Below are positions 43,893 through 54,063 of a stretch of 64,000 nt of DNA, one piece after another. Location: positions 1 through 64,000 of the forward strand of contig CACBXG010000002.1 in assembly GCA_902543145.1 (NCBI GenBank), written 5' to 3'. The position numbers and the translations under genes are program-made. Each line of letters starts with the position of its first letter. Position 1 is the stretch's first letter. The notes under the pieces are model-generated. The model saw only the letters and a program-made list of their open reading frames with translations. It was not told the origin of the DNA and searched no databases. Origin of the DNA: an uncultured SAR116 cluster alpha proteobacterium. Lineage in GTDB: Bacteria; Pseudomonadota; Alphaproteobacteria; Puniceispirillales; Marisalimonadaceae.

Positions 43893-44627
43893 TTAACGAC
43901 CTCCAGAAACAGGTATAACTGAACCAGAAATATAGCTTGATTTGTCACCTAATAACCACATGACCGTTTTAGCAACTTCTTCTGCACTACCTATCCTTCC
44001 AAGTGGAACTGATGGCATTAATCTATCAACCCTAGACGCATCACCTGCTTTGGCATGAATTTCAGTATCAATCAAACCTGGTGCAACAGCGTTAACTCTT
44101 ATTCCAAATTTTCCAAGTTCTTTTGCCATCCCATAAGTAAGAGAATGAATAGCACCCTTTGACATTGCATAGTGAACAAATTCTCCTCCACCACCAATGT
44201 CTGCGGCAATTGAAGACATATTAACTATTGTTCCAGATTTCTGAGAAATCATAACTCTTGCTGACTCTTGAGCTACATAAAAGGCTCCTGATATATTTGT
44301 ATCTACGACCATCTTCAAGTCGTCTGGACTAAGATCTTGTATTGGTGAAATTGGTCCTGTTATTCCTGCATTGTTAAAAACACCATCAATTGTTCCAGCT
44401 TTATCTAAGAAATTATTAAACATACCTTTAACAGATTTATTATTAGCTACGTCACATTGTAATATAATTCCGTCACCACCTGAGTCTCTAACTTGTTTAA
44501 GACATTGTTCTGCTGCCTTTGAATTTTGATTATAGTTAATTCCTACAAACATTTGTGCTTTAGCGGCTTCAATTGCAGTAGCCTTTCCAATGCCTTGGCT
44601 TGCTCCTGTAATTAAAATATTTTTCAT
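43893..44627 (-). CDS. Short-chain dehydrogenase/reductase
   Basis: 244 residues. NADP-binding GASQGIGKA at 8-16, NNAG, and the active site with Ser in NMSSIAAD and Tyr/Lys in YAMSKG are complete. C-terminal SYISGSVIPVSGGR is typical. Substrate unknown; it lies 17 bases downstream of the hydroxyacid dehydrogenase and is probably co-transcribed. Confidence 0.92.
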   Translation of the reverse strand: MKNILITGASQGIGKATAIEAAKAQMFVGINYNQNSKAAEQCLKQVRDSGGDGIILQCDVANNKSVKGMFNNFLDKAGTIDGVFNNAGITGPISPIQDLSPDDLKMVVDTNISGAFYVAQESARVMISQKSGTIVNMSSIAADIGGGGEFVHYAMSKGAIHSLTYGMAKELGKFGIRVNAVAPGLIDTEIHAKAGDASRVDRLMPSVPLGRIGSAEEVAKTVMWLLGDKSSYISGSVIPVSGGR

Positions 44628-44644
44628 TGATATTTCCTTTTTTA

Positions 44645-45664
44645 TTAGATTTTTTTAAATTTTTCTCGAAAAATTCCTAATACTTCTGAATTCACTGGCC
44701 TTTGTGGATCCTTCCCATCAAAAATATCTAAAAGCTGTGTTGCAACAAATTGAGACATTTTATTTCGACTATCTCTTGTAATACCTGCTGTATGAGGGCT
44801 AGCTATTACATTTTCAAGTTTTAAAAGTTTATGCGTTGACGGAGGTGGCTCAAACTCCCATACATCTAAACCTGCCCCTGCTAAATGTCCTTCTATAAGT
44901 GTCTTATATAAATCGTCTTCGTTATGGATTGATCCTCGAGAAGTAGTAACAAAATAACTTCCTTTTTTCATTTTCTTAAACCAATCTTTATTGATCATAT
45001 TATTTGTTTCTGTATTTAAGGGTATATGAACAGAGACAACGTCACTTTCTGATAATAAAATATCTAATTCGGTTTTGCTTGCATGTTTCTTTTTAAAAGT
45101 TTCTTCAGATAAGTAAGGGTCATAAGCCAAAATATTACAATTAAATGCAACTTTACATATTTCTGCAACTCTGCCACCTGTATTTCCAAGACCTATAATT
45201 CCAACATTTTTATTTAAAAGATCCTTACCCATTAAACTCACTCTTGGCTCGTTCCAACCTCTTCTCAGAGCGTGGTCACATTCACCAATTCTTTTAAATA
45301 AATTCAAAATCATGCCTACTGCGTGCTCTGCAACACCTTCAGCATTTCCACCAGTCTGATTAACTACTAATACACCCGCCTGAGTACATGCATCAACATC
45401 AATGGTGTCGTAGCCTGCACCAGAAGATGAAACAACAAGTAAGTTTGGTATTTTAGTTAAAAATTGTTTATCAACTTGTAAATATTTTGGAACTTCATCT
45501 CTAGCTGCCCCTACCTGATAGGCATCCGCTTTTTGCAAAATTGACATGCACTTTTCTTCATTATCTGAACTATTGATTTTTAATATTTCAACTTTAGATT
45601 GAGAATGTAAAATATCTAAACCATTTTGGGCAGGCAAGGTATCAAGGTAAACTATTGTAGGCAT
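44645..45664 (-). CDS. D-2-hydroxyacid dehydrogenase
   Basis: 339 residues. NAD loop GIIGLGNTGGRV, then TTSRGSIHNEDDL (Arg) and GLDVWEFEPPP (Glu) with SPHTAGIT (His) make up the catalytic set. It reduces a 2-oxoacid or oxidises a D-hydroxyacid. First gene of a pair with the SDR. Confidence 0.9.
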   Translation of the reverse strand: MPTIVYLDTLPAQNGLDILHSQSKVEILKINSSDNEEKCMSILQKADAYQVGAARDEVPKYLQVDKQFLTKIPNLLVVSSSGAGYDTIDVDACTQAGVLVVNQTGGNAEGVAEHAVGMILNLFKRIGECDHALRRGWNEPRVSLMGKDLLNKNVGIIGLGNTGGRVAEICKVAFNCNILAYDPYLSEETFKKKHASKTELDILLSESDVVSVHIPLNTETNNMINKDWFKKMKKGSYFVTTSRGSIHNEDDLYKTLIEGHLAGAGLDVWEFEPPPSTHKLLKLENVIASPHTAGITRDSRNKMSQFVATQLLDIFDGKDPQRPVNSEVLGIFREKFKKI

Positions 45665-45811
45665 ATTATCCTCATATCAAAAACACTCTGATATGATATT
45701 CATTTTCTAAATTCATGCAAAGTAATTGAAACTATTTTTTAAAATACATTTTTCGAGATACTTTTATATAATAATAATATATCGAATTAATAAATACTTA
45801 TGAGGATTAAA

Positions 45812-46198
45812 ATGATTAATAGAATATTAATACCAGATATACTTCAACCTGTAAGTCACTATTGTCATGTTGTTAAAGCAAATGGTGTAGTTTGGGTTTC
45901 AGGATTAGTCGGAATGAATTTTGACGGCACAATTCCAGAAAGCACAAAAGATCAATTTGATATTGCCATGAGAGATCTAAATACTTGTCTTGTTGCGGCT
46001 GGCAGCTCTTCAAATGATGTAGTGAAAGTGAGAGTTTTTTTAACTAACATTAACGATAGATCTATCATTAATCCAAAAAGAATTGAATATTTTGGAGAAC
46101 ATAAGCCTGCATCAACTTTATTAGAAGTATCTGCTCTTGTAGACCCTAGAATGAAAGTTGAAATTGAAGCTGAAGCAATTGTTACAAAATTACAATAA
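45812..46198 (+). CDS. RidA-family protein
   Basis: 128 residues from ATG 45812, chosen because GAGGA lies 7 bases upstream; the earlier ATG at 45800 carries the ribosome-binding site in its own codons. VVWVSGLVGMN near the start and VKVRVFLTNIND are RidA segments. The conserved Arg of enamine deaminases near position 105 is replaced in the segment ASTLLEVSALVDP, so activity may differ. Coupled to the amidase 14 bases on. Confidence 0.83.
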   Translation: MINRILIPDILQPVSHYCHVVKANGVVWVSGLVGMNFDGTIPESTKDQFDIAMRDLNTCLVAAGSSSNDVVKVRVFLTNINDRSIINPKRIEYFGEHKPASTLLEVSALVDPRMKVEIEAEAIVTKLQ

Positions 46199-46212
46199 GA
46201 AAGAGAGTTTAG

Positions 46213-47529
46213 ATGGAATTAATTAAACTAAGCGCTAATGAAGCATTGAAAATGATGGAAGAAGGTAGTCTTTCATCTGAAGAGTATGTTAAAGCATTTT
46301 TAAATCAAATTGAATTACGAGAACATGATGTTGGTGCTTGGATTTTTTTAGATCCTAAACTTGCATTAGAGCAAGCAAGAGAAGCTGATAAAAGATGGAA
46401 AGATAAAAGCGCAGGTAAATTGAATGGTCTTCCAATTGGTATTAAAGACATTATTGATACAAAAGATATGCCTACAGAAAATGGATCTCACTTATGTAAA
46501 AACAGAAACCCATCTAAAGACGCTCATTTAGTTAGATTACTGAGGAATGAGGGTGCTGTTATTATGGGTAAATGTGTTACAACTGAGTTTGCCTTGTCAG
46601 GTCCTGGTAAAACAAAAAACCCAAAAGATTTAGAATGCACCCCAGGTGGCTCCTCTTCGGGTTCGGCTGCTGCCGTTTCAGACTATATGGTACCTCTAGC
46701 AATTGGATCACAAACAGGCGGTTCTGTTTTAAGACCCGCATCATTTACAGGTATATTAGGATTTAAACCAACATTTGGAACAATATCTAGATCTGGAATG
46801 TCACCAATTTCTCAAAGATTAGACCACCCTGGTATTTATGCAAATTGTGTTGAGGACATAGACTTAGTTGCCTCAGTGATTTTATCATATGACAGTGATG
46901 ATTTAGATATGATTCAAGATTACCAATATAAAAGAACTGTGAGTTTAAATAAGCCAATTAAATTTGGATTTGTTAGAGGGCCTGTTTGGAATTTTGGTAA
47001 TGAGGATATGAAACATGGAATTGAAGAGTTTGTAAAAAATGTACAACTTGACATTGAAGAGTTAGACCTTGGAAAAGATTTTGATGATGCAGCTAAAGCA
47101 CACGAAATTATAATGAACGGATCTATTGCTAATTCTCTAATGAATTATTACCAAATTGATAAATCTAATCTACACCCCTTTACTGTTAAGAGAATCGAAG
47201 CAGGAATACCAGTATCAGCAAGTGACTACGTTTCAGCAATAGAACAAGCAAAAAAAATGGAACAAATTTTAAAACAATTTTTTAAAAAATATGATGCTAT
47301 TATTACCCCTGCAGCACCAGGACAAGCACCTCGCGATCTAATGAATACTGGTAATGCAATCTTTAACGGATATTGGACTATGATGGGAGTTCCAGCAATC
47401 AGCCTTCCTTTTTTAAAAGGTAAAGATGATTTACCAATTGGCATTCAATTTATTGCAAATTGGAGTGAGGATTTAAAATTATTGGAAATATGTAAATATG
47501 TTTTAGAAAAAGAAAAGCTTGCTAACTAG
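46213..47529 (+). CDS. Amidase-signature family amidase
   Basis: 438 residues. Ser-Ser-Lys catalytic set: Lys in GLPIGIKDIIDT, Ser in GGSSSGSAAA and the nucleophile Ser in GSQTGGSVLRPAS. Hydrolyses an amide of unknown structure. With RidA upstream and a TRAP receptor converging downstream, import and hydrolysis of an amide or acylated amine is plausible but unproven. Confidence 0.92.
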   Translation: MELIKLSANEALKMMEEGSLSSEEYVKAFLNQIELREHDVGAWIFLDPKLALEQAREADKRWKDKSAGKLNGLPIGIKDIIDTKDMPTENGSHLCKNRNPSKDAHLVRLLRNEGAVIMGKCVTTEFALSGPGKTKNPKDLECTPGGSSSGSAAAVSDYMVPLAIGSQTGGSVLRPASFTGILGFKPTFGTISRSGMSPISQRLDHPGIYANCVEDIDLVASVILSYDSDDLDMIQDYQYKRTVSLNKPIKFGFVRGPVWNFGNEDMKHGIEEFVKNVQLDIEELDLGKDFDDAAKAHEIIMNGSIANSLMNYYQIDKSNLHPFTVKRIEAGIPVSASDYVSAIEQAKKMEQILKQFFKKYDAIITPAAPGQAPRDLMNTGNAIFNGYWTMMGVPAISLPFLKGKDDLPIGIQFIANWSEDLKLLEICKYVLEKEKLAN

Positions 47530-47544
47530 AGAAGTCAGCAAGCT
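47516..47544. terminator. Hairpin between amidase and convergent TRAP receptor gene
   Basis: AGCTTGCT (47516-47523) pairs with AGCAAGCT (47537-47544), followed by AAATTATTTATATATTT. It overlaps the amidase stop codon and could act in both directions. Confidence 0.6.
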
Positions 47545-47559
47545 AAATTATTTATATAT

Positions 47560-48576
47560 TTAAAGTAAACCTATTTTCTTCATGTAAGAAAGATTTGACT
47601 CTAAAGCCTCTTTTGCGAGTGGGCTTTTTGATGCAGCAGAATTCCACGCCTCAACAGCGATTTGTCTGAACTTTGCTCTCTCACTAACTGGCCAGTCAAT
47701 GATTGTTAAGTCACCAGCTGCCTTATCTTTTGCAACTTGAGCTCTACCGTCAAGGCCAGCATCTCTCAGCTTAGCTGTCCAAGTCATGTAGGTCCAAACT
47801 GTTAGAGCAGTTTGATGTTGTTTACTCAACTTATTAAAAACTTTCTTGTTAATAATAGTTTGTAGGTTCGCCATTGAGTGAATACCAGGGTAAAGTGGGT
47901 ACTTTGCAATCTTATGAAAACCACTAGCATGATTGTTAATATAAACAGAAGCATCAGCGGCATCAACAATACCCTTTTCTAGAGAAGTATAAACCTCAGA
48001 GAAAGGAATTGAAGAAGGTGAAGCACCTGCTCTTCTGAAAACATCAGCGGCTAAACCTTCAGGTGATCTAATTTTAACACCTTTAAGATCAGCTACGCCA
48101 TTGATTGGAACCTTTGAAACAAGAGCTTCTTTTCCGTAAGGACCACAACCTAGAACAAGAATTTTACCTGGTAAAACGCTATCATATATTTTTTGAAGCA
48201 TTTCTTTTCCACCACCATGCATACAATATTCTTGATATTGTTTCGGTGTATCGTAACCTGCAATCAAGTCCCCCATAATTGCAAAAGCTGGATCTCTTCC
48301 TGCAAAGTATGCAATAGCATTGAAATCACCGTCTAGGATACCGTTTGCAACCGCATCAATTGTTTCTCTGTGAGGTACAACAGACTTTGTTGGTAATCCT
48401 TCAATTTGTAATTTGCCATCAGTAAGATCTGATAATATTTTTGCCTTTTCACCCATATAAGTGTGAGCCCAGTCACCGGCTTTGGAACTCATTTGAAATT
48501 TAAGCTTTTTCGCACTAGCAGCGCCTGTAAAGGTAAGGCCAGCTACGACTAAAGCGCTTATTAAATATTTTTTCAC
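47560..48576 (-). CDS. dctP: TRAP transporter substrate-binding protein
   Basis: 338 residues from GTG 48576, which has GGAGG six bases upstream and gives a clean signal peptide (KKYLISALVVAGLTFTGAASA). DctP signatures include LKGVKIRSPEGLAADVFRRA (with the substrate-carboxylate Arg) and PFSEVYTSLEKGIVDAAD. Periplasmic receptor for an organic acid. It is preceded by a tiny membrane peptide and divergent from the fused permease gene. Confidence 0.92.
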   Translation of the reverse strand: MKKYLISALVVAGLTFTGAASAKKLKFQMSSKAGDWAHTYMGEKAKILSDLTDGKLQIEGLPTKSVVPHRETIDAVANGILDGDFNAIAYFAGRDPAFAIMGDLIAGYDTPKQYQEYCMHGGGKEMLQKIYDSVLPGKILVLGCGPYGKEALVSKVPINGVADLKGVKIRSPEGLAADVFRRAGASPSSIPFSEVYTSLEKGIVDAADASVYINNHASGFHKIAKYPLYPGIHSMANLQTIINKKVFNKLSKQHQTALTVWTYMTWTAKLRDAGLDGRAQVAKDKAAGDLTIIDWPVSERAKFRQIAVEAWNSAASKSPLAKEALESNLSYMKKIGLL

Positions 48577-48598
48577 TATATTCCTCCTTTTGTGAAAA

Positions 48599-48721
48599 TT
48601 AGCTGAAACCATCAGCTATATAAAACATCATCCATGTAATGAAAACCGCGAAAGCAAATCCAGCAATCCACGCCCAGGGACCGTAAGTATCTACATGATC
48701 GCTTCTAACAGGTTTAGCCAA
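48599..48721 (-). CDS. 40-residue TRAP-linked membrane peptide
   Basis: Found by reading the minus strand between dctP and the permease. AGGAGG lies five bases before TTG 48721, giving MAKPVRSDHVDTYGPW, then one hydrophobic helix and the tail YIADGFS; an in-frame ATG at 48745 would add eight residues that overlap the ribosome-binding site. The spacing to dctP is 22 bases. The composition (Gly-Pro-Trp before the helix) is protein-like. It may be a third small subunit of this TRAP system, by inference. Confidence 0.7.
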   Translation of the reverse strand: MAKPVRSDHVDTYGPWAWIAGFAFAVFITWMMFYIADGFS

Positions 48722-48831
48722 AATTTCCTCCTTGGTTCTTGACATACTAAAATTAATGTCTCTAATAGATACTATTATAGTTCTTAATTCTAAGACAATT
48801 GCAAGTTAAAAATTCGTATGGGGGAAATTTA

Positions 48832-50889
48832 ATGGCAGAAACAGTCCAAAAGCAAAATTTAGACTTGGATAATATGGAAAATTTTGAGACTGGGAAAGAT
48901 CGTTTTGCCTTTTTTGACCACTTCAGCAAGTTTTCTGGGCTAGCTGTAGCACAACTTTATTTAATATGTGCTGCTGTGACAGGATACGAAGTTATATCAA
49001 GATACGTGTTTGATGCCCCTACTCAGTGGGTATTTGAAGTTGTAATGGTTTTAGCTGCAACAGCATGGATGTTGTCAGCTGCTTACGTAACTTTGCACAA
49101 ACGTCATATTGGAATAACAGTCTTTTATATAATGGCATCGGATAGAGGTAAATGGTGGCTTGATCTTATTGCGTATGTGGTTGGCATAATTGCTCTTTGG
49201 TTACTAATTGATGATTCAGTCATTCGTGCTCTTGATTCAGTAATGATGCTTGAAAAGGCTGGAAGTGCGTGGAATTCTCCACAGCCAATGATTTTAAAGT
49301 CTATGCTTACTATTGGTGCAACGACTTACATAATTCAATTAATGATAAACCTATACAGGCATTTTAGCTCTAACATTGCAAAAAAAATAGTTTTAGGAAT
49401 TTGTGGTTTGATAATTTTGAGAATCACTTGTGTTATAATAGTCCACTTCATAGGAGAAGAGAGTTTCGCTGGATATATAAACTCCATCTATGCCGCAATC
49501 GGAAGTCATATTAATCCACAAGATTACCTTAACATGCAGGATATGAATATAGGTACTGCAAGCATATTAATTGTCGTGTTAATGCTAGTATTAATGATGA
49601 CAGGTATGCCTCTTGGGGTTGTTACCTTATTTGTGTCAGTTCTTAGTGCTCTTTGTTATTTTGGTTATGGAGGACTTTATTTAGTCTCAACCAATGCTTT
49701 TGGTCTATTAGAAAAATATCCATTAATTGCAGTACCGCTATTTGTATTAATGGCTTCTATTCTAGAAAGAGCTGGCGTAGCAGAAGATTTATTTGACGCT
49801 ATGTCAATTTTTGCTGGAAAGCTTAGAGGTGGTGTTGCAATTCAAACAATTGCCGTTGCAGTTGTGTTGGCAGCAATGTCAGGTGTTATGGGCGGAGAGA
49901 TTGTTATGCTAGGTTTAGTCGCTTTACCACAACTCTTGAGATTGGGTTATGACAGAAAAATGTCTATTGGTTTAATTTGTGCTTCTGGTGCACTAGCAAC
50001 CCTTATTCCGCCTAGCATCATCATGATTATTTATGGCTTATCTGCTCAAGTAGCTATTGGAGATCTTTTTATGGCTGGAGCTGTTCCTGGTTTAATGCTT
50101 GCTGGGTTATATGCTATCTATGTACTAGCCAGATGTAATATTAACCCTGCAATGGCACCTACGGCAGAAGAAGTAGCAAAAGCAAGAAAAAAAGAAATGA
50201 AAATGTCTAAAGATAAACTCTATGCAGTTTTCTTGAGTATCTTTTTGATATTCTGCGTTATGGGTTCAATTTATGGTGGAATTGCATCGGTAACCGAAGC
50301 TGCAGCAGTTGGAGTTTTAGGTGCTATTTTTGTTGCTTGGTTTAGAAACTCATACAGTTGGAATTTATTACAAGTAGCTCTTGCTGGAACAATGTCCACT
50401 GTTGGAACAATTATTTGGCTAATTTTAGGAGCAGTAGCATTTGTTGGAATTTATAATCTTATAGGTGGCGCAGATTTCATGAGATCCTTGTTTTCAGGAT
50501 TAGGATTGCCTGCTATAGGAATTGTTTTTGTTATGATGGGAATATTAGTTATCCTTGGAACGTTTATGGAGTGGATTGCAATAGCATTTATAACAGTTCC
50601 TGTGTTTGCTCCTGTTGTTGTTGGAATGGCACCAGAATTAGGATTAGAACCTGAGTGGGCAGCTGTGTGGTTTGGTGTGTTATTTGTTATGAATATTCAG
50701 ATTTATTTTCTTTCACCACCATTTGGACCTGCATGTTTTTGGTTAAAATCCGTTGCACCAGCAGATATAACCTTACAAGAAATTTTTGTATCTGTTCTTC
50801 CATTTATAGCTCTACAAATAACGGGGATGTTATTAGTAATGTTTTATCCCGACATTGCTCTTTGGTTTCCAAAATGGCTTGGATCATAA
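48832..50889 (+). CDS. dctQM: TRAP transporter fused DctQ-DctM permease
   Basis: 685 residues from ATG 48832, which follows GGGGGA; an upstream in-frame ATG is unlikely. The N-terminal DctQ part (about 25-200, with CAAVTGYEVISRYVF) is joined by extra helices to DctM (about 245-685), with GMPLGVVTLFVS, SGALATLIPPSIIMIIYG and VTEAAAVGVLGAI. Na+-driven uptake with the receptor encoded divergently. The end overlaps terC by 6 bases on the opposite strand. Confidence 0.93.
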   Translation: MAETVQKQNLDLDNMENFETGKDRFAFFDHFSKFSGLAVAQLYLICAAVTGYEVISRYVFDAPTQWVFEVVMVLAATAWMLSAAYVTLHKRHIGITVFYIMASDRGKWWLDLIAYVVGIIALWLLIDDSVIRALDSVMMLEKAGSAWNSPQPMILKSMLTIGATTYIIQLMINLYRHFSSNIAKKIVLGICGLIILRITCVIIVHFIGEESFAGYINSIYAAIGSHINPQDYLNMQDMNIGTASILIVVLMLVLMMTGMPLGVVTLFVSVLSALCYFGYGGLYLVSTNAFGLLEKYPLIAVPLFVLMASILERAGVAEDLFDAMSIFAGKLRGGVAIQTIAVAVVLAAMSGVMGGEIVMLGLVALPQLLRLGYDRKMSIGLICASGALATLIPPSIIMIIYGLSAQVAIGDLFMAGAVPGLMLAGLYAIYVLARCNINPAMAPTAEEVAKARKKEMKMSKDKLYAVFLSIFLIFCVMGSIYGGIASVTEAAAVGVLGAIFVAWFRNSYSWNLLQVALAGTMSTVGTIIWLILGAVAFVGIYNLIGGADFMRSLFSGLGLPAIGIVFVMMGILVILGTFMEWIAIAFITVPVFAPVVVGMAPELGLEPEWAAVWFGVLFVMNIQIYFLSPPFGPACFWLKSVAPADITLQEIFVSVLPFIALQITGMLLVMFYPDIALWFPKWLGS

Positions 50890-51492
50890 ATAGTTATTAA
50901 TGTAAGGGTAGATTTGCAACCAACCATCTAGAGTCATTTTAGATGATAGGTAAACTAAAAAAGCAAGACCTAAATATGATAACCATTTAAACTTAGTTAA
51001 TAGTTTAACAATAGCAGTTGCAAACAAAGCCATTATTAATATTGCAAAGGCTATTCCTAAAATTAAAAGGGTTTTATTATCCCTTGCTATTGCCGTAATG
51101 GCTATAACGTTATCAAGAGACATTGAAATATCGGCTATAATGATAGTTATCAGTGCTCCCCTGAGACCTTTTCCAGACACATCTTTTTGGAGCTTTTCTT
51201 TTTCTTCATCTTTTGAAGAAAATTCTTTTATGTCATTGTAAAATTTCCAACAAACCCAAAAAAGTAATAATCCACCTAATAAAAGTAATCCAGGAATGCT
51301 TATTAAATAAGAAGCAATAAGAGCAAATAAAATTCTAAGAACGGCAGCTGCCATCAATCCAATAAAAATTACTTTTTTACGACTTTCTTCAGGGACTGCT
51401 GCGGCTGCCATTCCAATTATTAGAGCATTGTCTCCTGATAGCACAATATCAGCTATTATAATCTGAGTAACATCTAATATCCACTCTAACAA
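50884..51492 (-). CDS. TerC-family membrane protein
   Basis: 202 residues, about seven helices. DIVLSGDNALIIGMAAA and ADISMSLDNVIAI carry the two conserved Asp-Asn pairs thought to bind metal. The size fits the YjbE/YkoY-like TerC proteins implicated in Mn or Ca handling. Cytoplasmic loop is Lys/Glu-rich (DIKEFSSKDEEKEKL). Confidence 0.9.
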   Translation of the reverse strand: MLEWILDVTQIIIADIVLSGDNALIIGMAAAAVPEESRKKVIFIGLMAAAVLRILFALIASYLISIPGLLLLGGLLLFWVCWKFYNDIKEFSSKDEEKEKLQKDVSGKGLRGALITIIIADISMSLDNVIAITAIARDNKTLLILGIAFAILIMALFATAIVKLLTKFKWLSYLGLAFLVYLSSKMTLDGWLQIYPYINNYL

Positions 51493-51637
51493 AATATGTC
51501 TCCACTTAATGACGGTTAAGTAACATTGTTTAGACTTTTTATCAATTATGTCATTATTTTAATAAAGTAATTAATGGGAATTATATTGATATGAAAAGAG
51601 AAATATCTATTATAAATTTTCAACGAAAGAAAAAAAT

Positions 51638-53233
51638 ATGAATGAAACATTTAATTTTATTATTGTAGGTGCAGGTTCAGCAGGTTGTGCCGTAGCTAAC
51701 AGATTATCCAAAAATCCTGAAAACAAAATATTATTAATTGAAGCTGGTAACAATTCACACCCTCTTTCAAGACTTCCCGCTAGTTTTGCGCTATTAATTG
51801 ATAATCCAAGTGCTAATTGGAGATATAGATCTGAACCAGAAGAAAATACGTCAAATAGACAAATTCCTATACCACGTGGAAAATTACTTGGCGGTTCTAG
51901 TTCTATTAATGGGCTTGTATATGTTAGAGGGAACAAACTCGATTATGATACTTGGGCTCAATTGGGTAATACTGGTTGGTCATATGATGACGTATTACCA
52001 TTTTTTAAAAAAATGGAAAATTACCAAGGGGAGATCACAGAAGTTAGGAGTACAGATGGTCCTCTAAAAATATCTGAAGTAGTAGACAGAAATCCTATTT
52101 ATGAAGGATTATTTAAGGGTGCAGAAGAAATTGGTATTCCTATTAACAAAGACTATAATGGTCATGAACAAGAAGGCATAAGCTATACCCAAACTACTAT
52201 TTTTAAAGGTGAAAGAATGAGCGCAGAAGTAGCTTATTTAAAGCCGATTAGATCAAGAGAAAATCTTACTATAATTACTAATTCACTTGTTACAAAGTTG
52301 TTGTTTGATGGTAAGACGTGTATTGGAGTAAAAGTTAAAAACAAAAATAAAATTAAGGATTTTTTTGTTCAGAACGAAGTTATTTTATGTGGAGGAGCTA
52401 TAAACTCACCACAAATATTAGAGCTTTCTGGAATTGGAAATAGATCTATTTTAGAAGAAAAAGGAATATCTTTAGTTCATGAATTAAAAGGAGTTGGAGA
52501 AAATTTAAGAGATCATTTAGGTCCAAGATTAGTATATAATATTACTAAAAGAGGAATATCATATAATGATAAAGCTCGAGGTATCAATTTAATAAAACAA
52601 GTTCTAGCTTATGCTTTTAAGAGACAAGGTTTTTTAACTTTACCATCAGCTCCAGTTCTTGGTTTTTTCAAAACTAGAAAAGAATTAGTTGCACCGGACA
52701 TTCAAGTACATTTTATTCCATATAAGGTTGTATTAAATAATGGGAAAAGAACCTTAGGAAAGGAACCAGGTATTACCTGCACTGTTAATCAAAACTTACC
52801 TGAAAGTAAGGGAACCATTCATATTAAATCAGATAATCCAGAAGAATATCCTAGTATAAAATATAATTTTTTATCGAGTCAGTTAGACAGAGATACTCTT
52901 GTCGCGGGAGTTAAATTAATTAGAAAACTTATGCAGTCAGAAGCAATGAAAGAATTTTGTGATACCGAAACTCAACCTGGTTACGATTTTTCTTCAGATG
53001 AAGACATTATGCAATTTATTAGGAACAAAGCTGAGACGCTTTATCATCCTTCAGGGACATGTAAAATGGGATTTGACCAAGAATCAGTTGTTGACAAAAA
53101 TTTAAAAGTTCATGGCATTAAAGGTCTTCGTATTGCTGATGCATCAATAATGCCAACGCTAGTCTCCGGGAATACAAATGCAGTTTGTATGATGATTGGT
53201 GAACGTTGTGCTGACTTTATATTGAATAACTAA
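51638..53233 (+). CDS. GMC-family oxidoreductase (choline dehydrogenase-like)
   Basis: 531 residues. FAD site IIVGAGSAGCAVANRLS, GMC signature 1 GGSSSINGLVYVRG and signature 2 region GAINSPQILELSGIG. The active-site His is near HPSGTCKMG (about 477-485). Oxidises an alcohol; choline-like substrates are one possibility. The methyltransferase follows after 2 bases, so the pair is one unit. Confidence 0.92.
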   Translation: MNETFNFIIVGAGSAGCAVANRLSKNPENKILLIEAGNNSHPLSRLPASFALLIDNPSANWRYRSEPEENTSNRQIPIPRGKLLGGSSSINGLVYVRGNKLDYDTWAQLGNTGWSYDDVLPFFKKMENYQGEITEVRSTDGPLKISEVVDRNPIYEGLFKGAEEIGIPINKDYNGHEQEGISYTQTTIFKGERMSAEVAYLKPIRSRENLTIITNSLVTKLLFDGKTCIGVKVKNKNKIKDFFVQNEVILCGGAINSPQILELSGIGNRSILEEKGISLVHELKGVGENLRDHLGPRLVYNITKRGISYNDKARGINLIKQVLAYAFKRQGFLTLPSAPVLGFFKTRKELVAPDIQVHFIPYKVVLNNGKRTLGKEPGITCTVNQNLPESKGTIHIKSDNPEEYPSIKYNFLSSQLDRDTLVAGVKLIRKLMQSEAMKEFCDTETQPGYDFSSDEDIMQFIRNKAETLYHPSGTCKMGFDQESVVDKNLKVHGIKGLRIADASIMPTLVSGNTNAVCMMIGERCADFILNN

Positions 53234-53235
53234 AA

Positions 53236-54060
53236 ATGGTAAATAGATCTGATATAGAAACTTTTTGGACACGAGGTGACATTCATTCAAGAATCCATAA
53301 AGCTATGTCAGAGGCTGGTTTAAATGAAAGAAAATTAGATATTGAAGATTTATTTCCTATTGATCAGTATCATGCTCGAGGGATTGCAGCTACTGTAGAT
53401 CTTGGGAAAAGAATGCCAATATCTGAAAACCAAAGAATCATAGATATTGGATGTGGACTTGGAGGACCTGCAAGATATTTTGCAAAACAATTTAAATGTT
53501 TCATAACAGGAATAGACATAACACCTAGCTTTATAGAAATTGGTAATAAGTTTAACAATCTTACCTCAATGTCCAAGCAAGTATCTCTTCAAATAGGAAA
53601 TGGTGAAACTCTAGATTTTGAAGATGAAACTTTTGACGGTGGATATTCGCAACATGTAACTATGAATATCAAAAACAGAAAAGAATTTTTTTTGGAAGCA
53701 TTTAGAGTTTTAAAAAAAGGGACTTTTTTTGCTTTTTCAGAACATGGATTAGGACCAAAAGGAAATCCAATTTTCCCATTACCATGGGCAGATACATCTG
53801 AGATGAGTTTTTTATTGCCTCCTGAAAGTACAATAGCCTTATTAGAAGAAATTGGATTTTATGATATTCAAATTATTGAAACATCAGAGAAATATATCTC
53901 TGGCTATGAAAAAATGATTGATATTAAATATGAAAAGGAAAAACCTATTCTTGGAATTCATGTGATTGGTGGAGCTACAATGAAACAAAGATCTATTAAC
54001 TCAATGAAATCTATTAAAGAAAAGCGTACTTTACCATTTGAGATTGTTTGTAAAAAATAA
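53236..54060 (+). CDS. Class I SAM-dependent methyltransferase
   Basis: 274 residues. IIDIGCGLGGPARYFA is the SAM site, followed by GIDITPSFIEIG and NGETLDFEDETFDGG. The family is near sarcosine/dimethylglycine and related small-molecule N-methyltransferases. Because it follows the GMC gene by 2 bases, action on a shared small alcohol or amine is suggested, not shown. Confidence 0.88.
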   Translation: MVNRSDIETFWTRGDIHSRIHKAMSEAGLNERKLDIEDLFPIDQYHARGIAATVDLGKRMPISENQRIIDIGCGLGGPARYFAKQFKCFITGIDITPSFIEIGNKFNNLTSMSKQVSLQIGNGETLDFEDETFDGGYSQHVTMNIKNRKEFFLEAFRVLKKGTFFAFSEHGLGPKGNPIFPLPWADTSEMSFLLPPESTIALLEEIGFYDIQIIETSEKYISGYEKMIDIKYEKEKPILGIHVIGGATMKQRSINSMKSIKEKRTLPFEIVCKK

Positions 54061-54063
54061 TTT

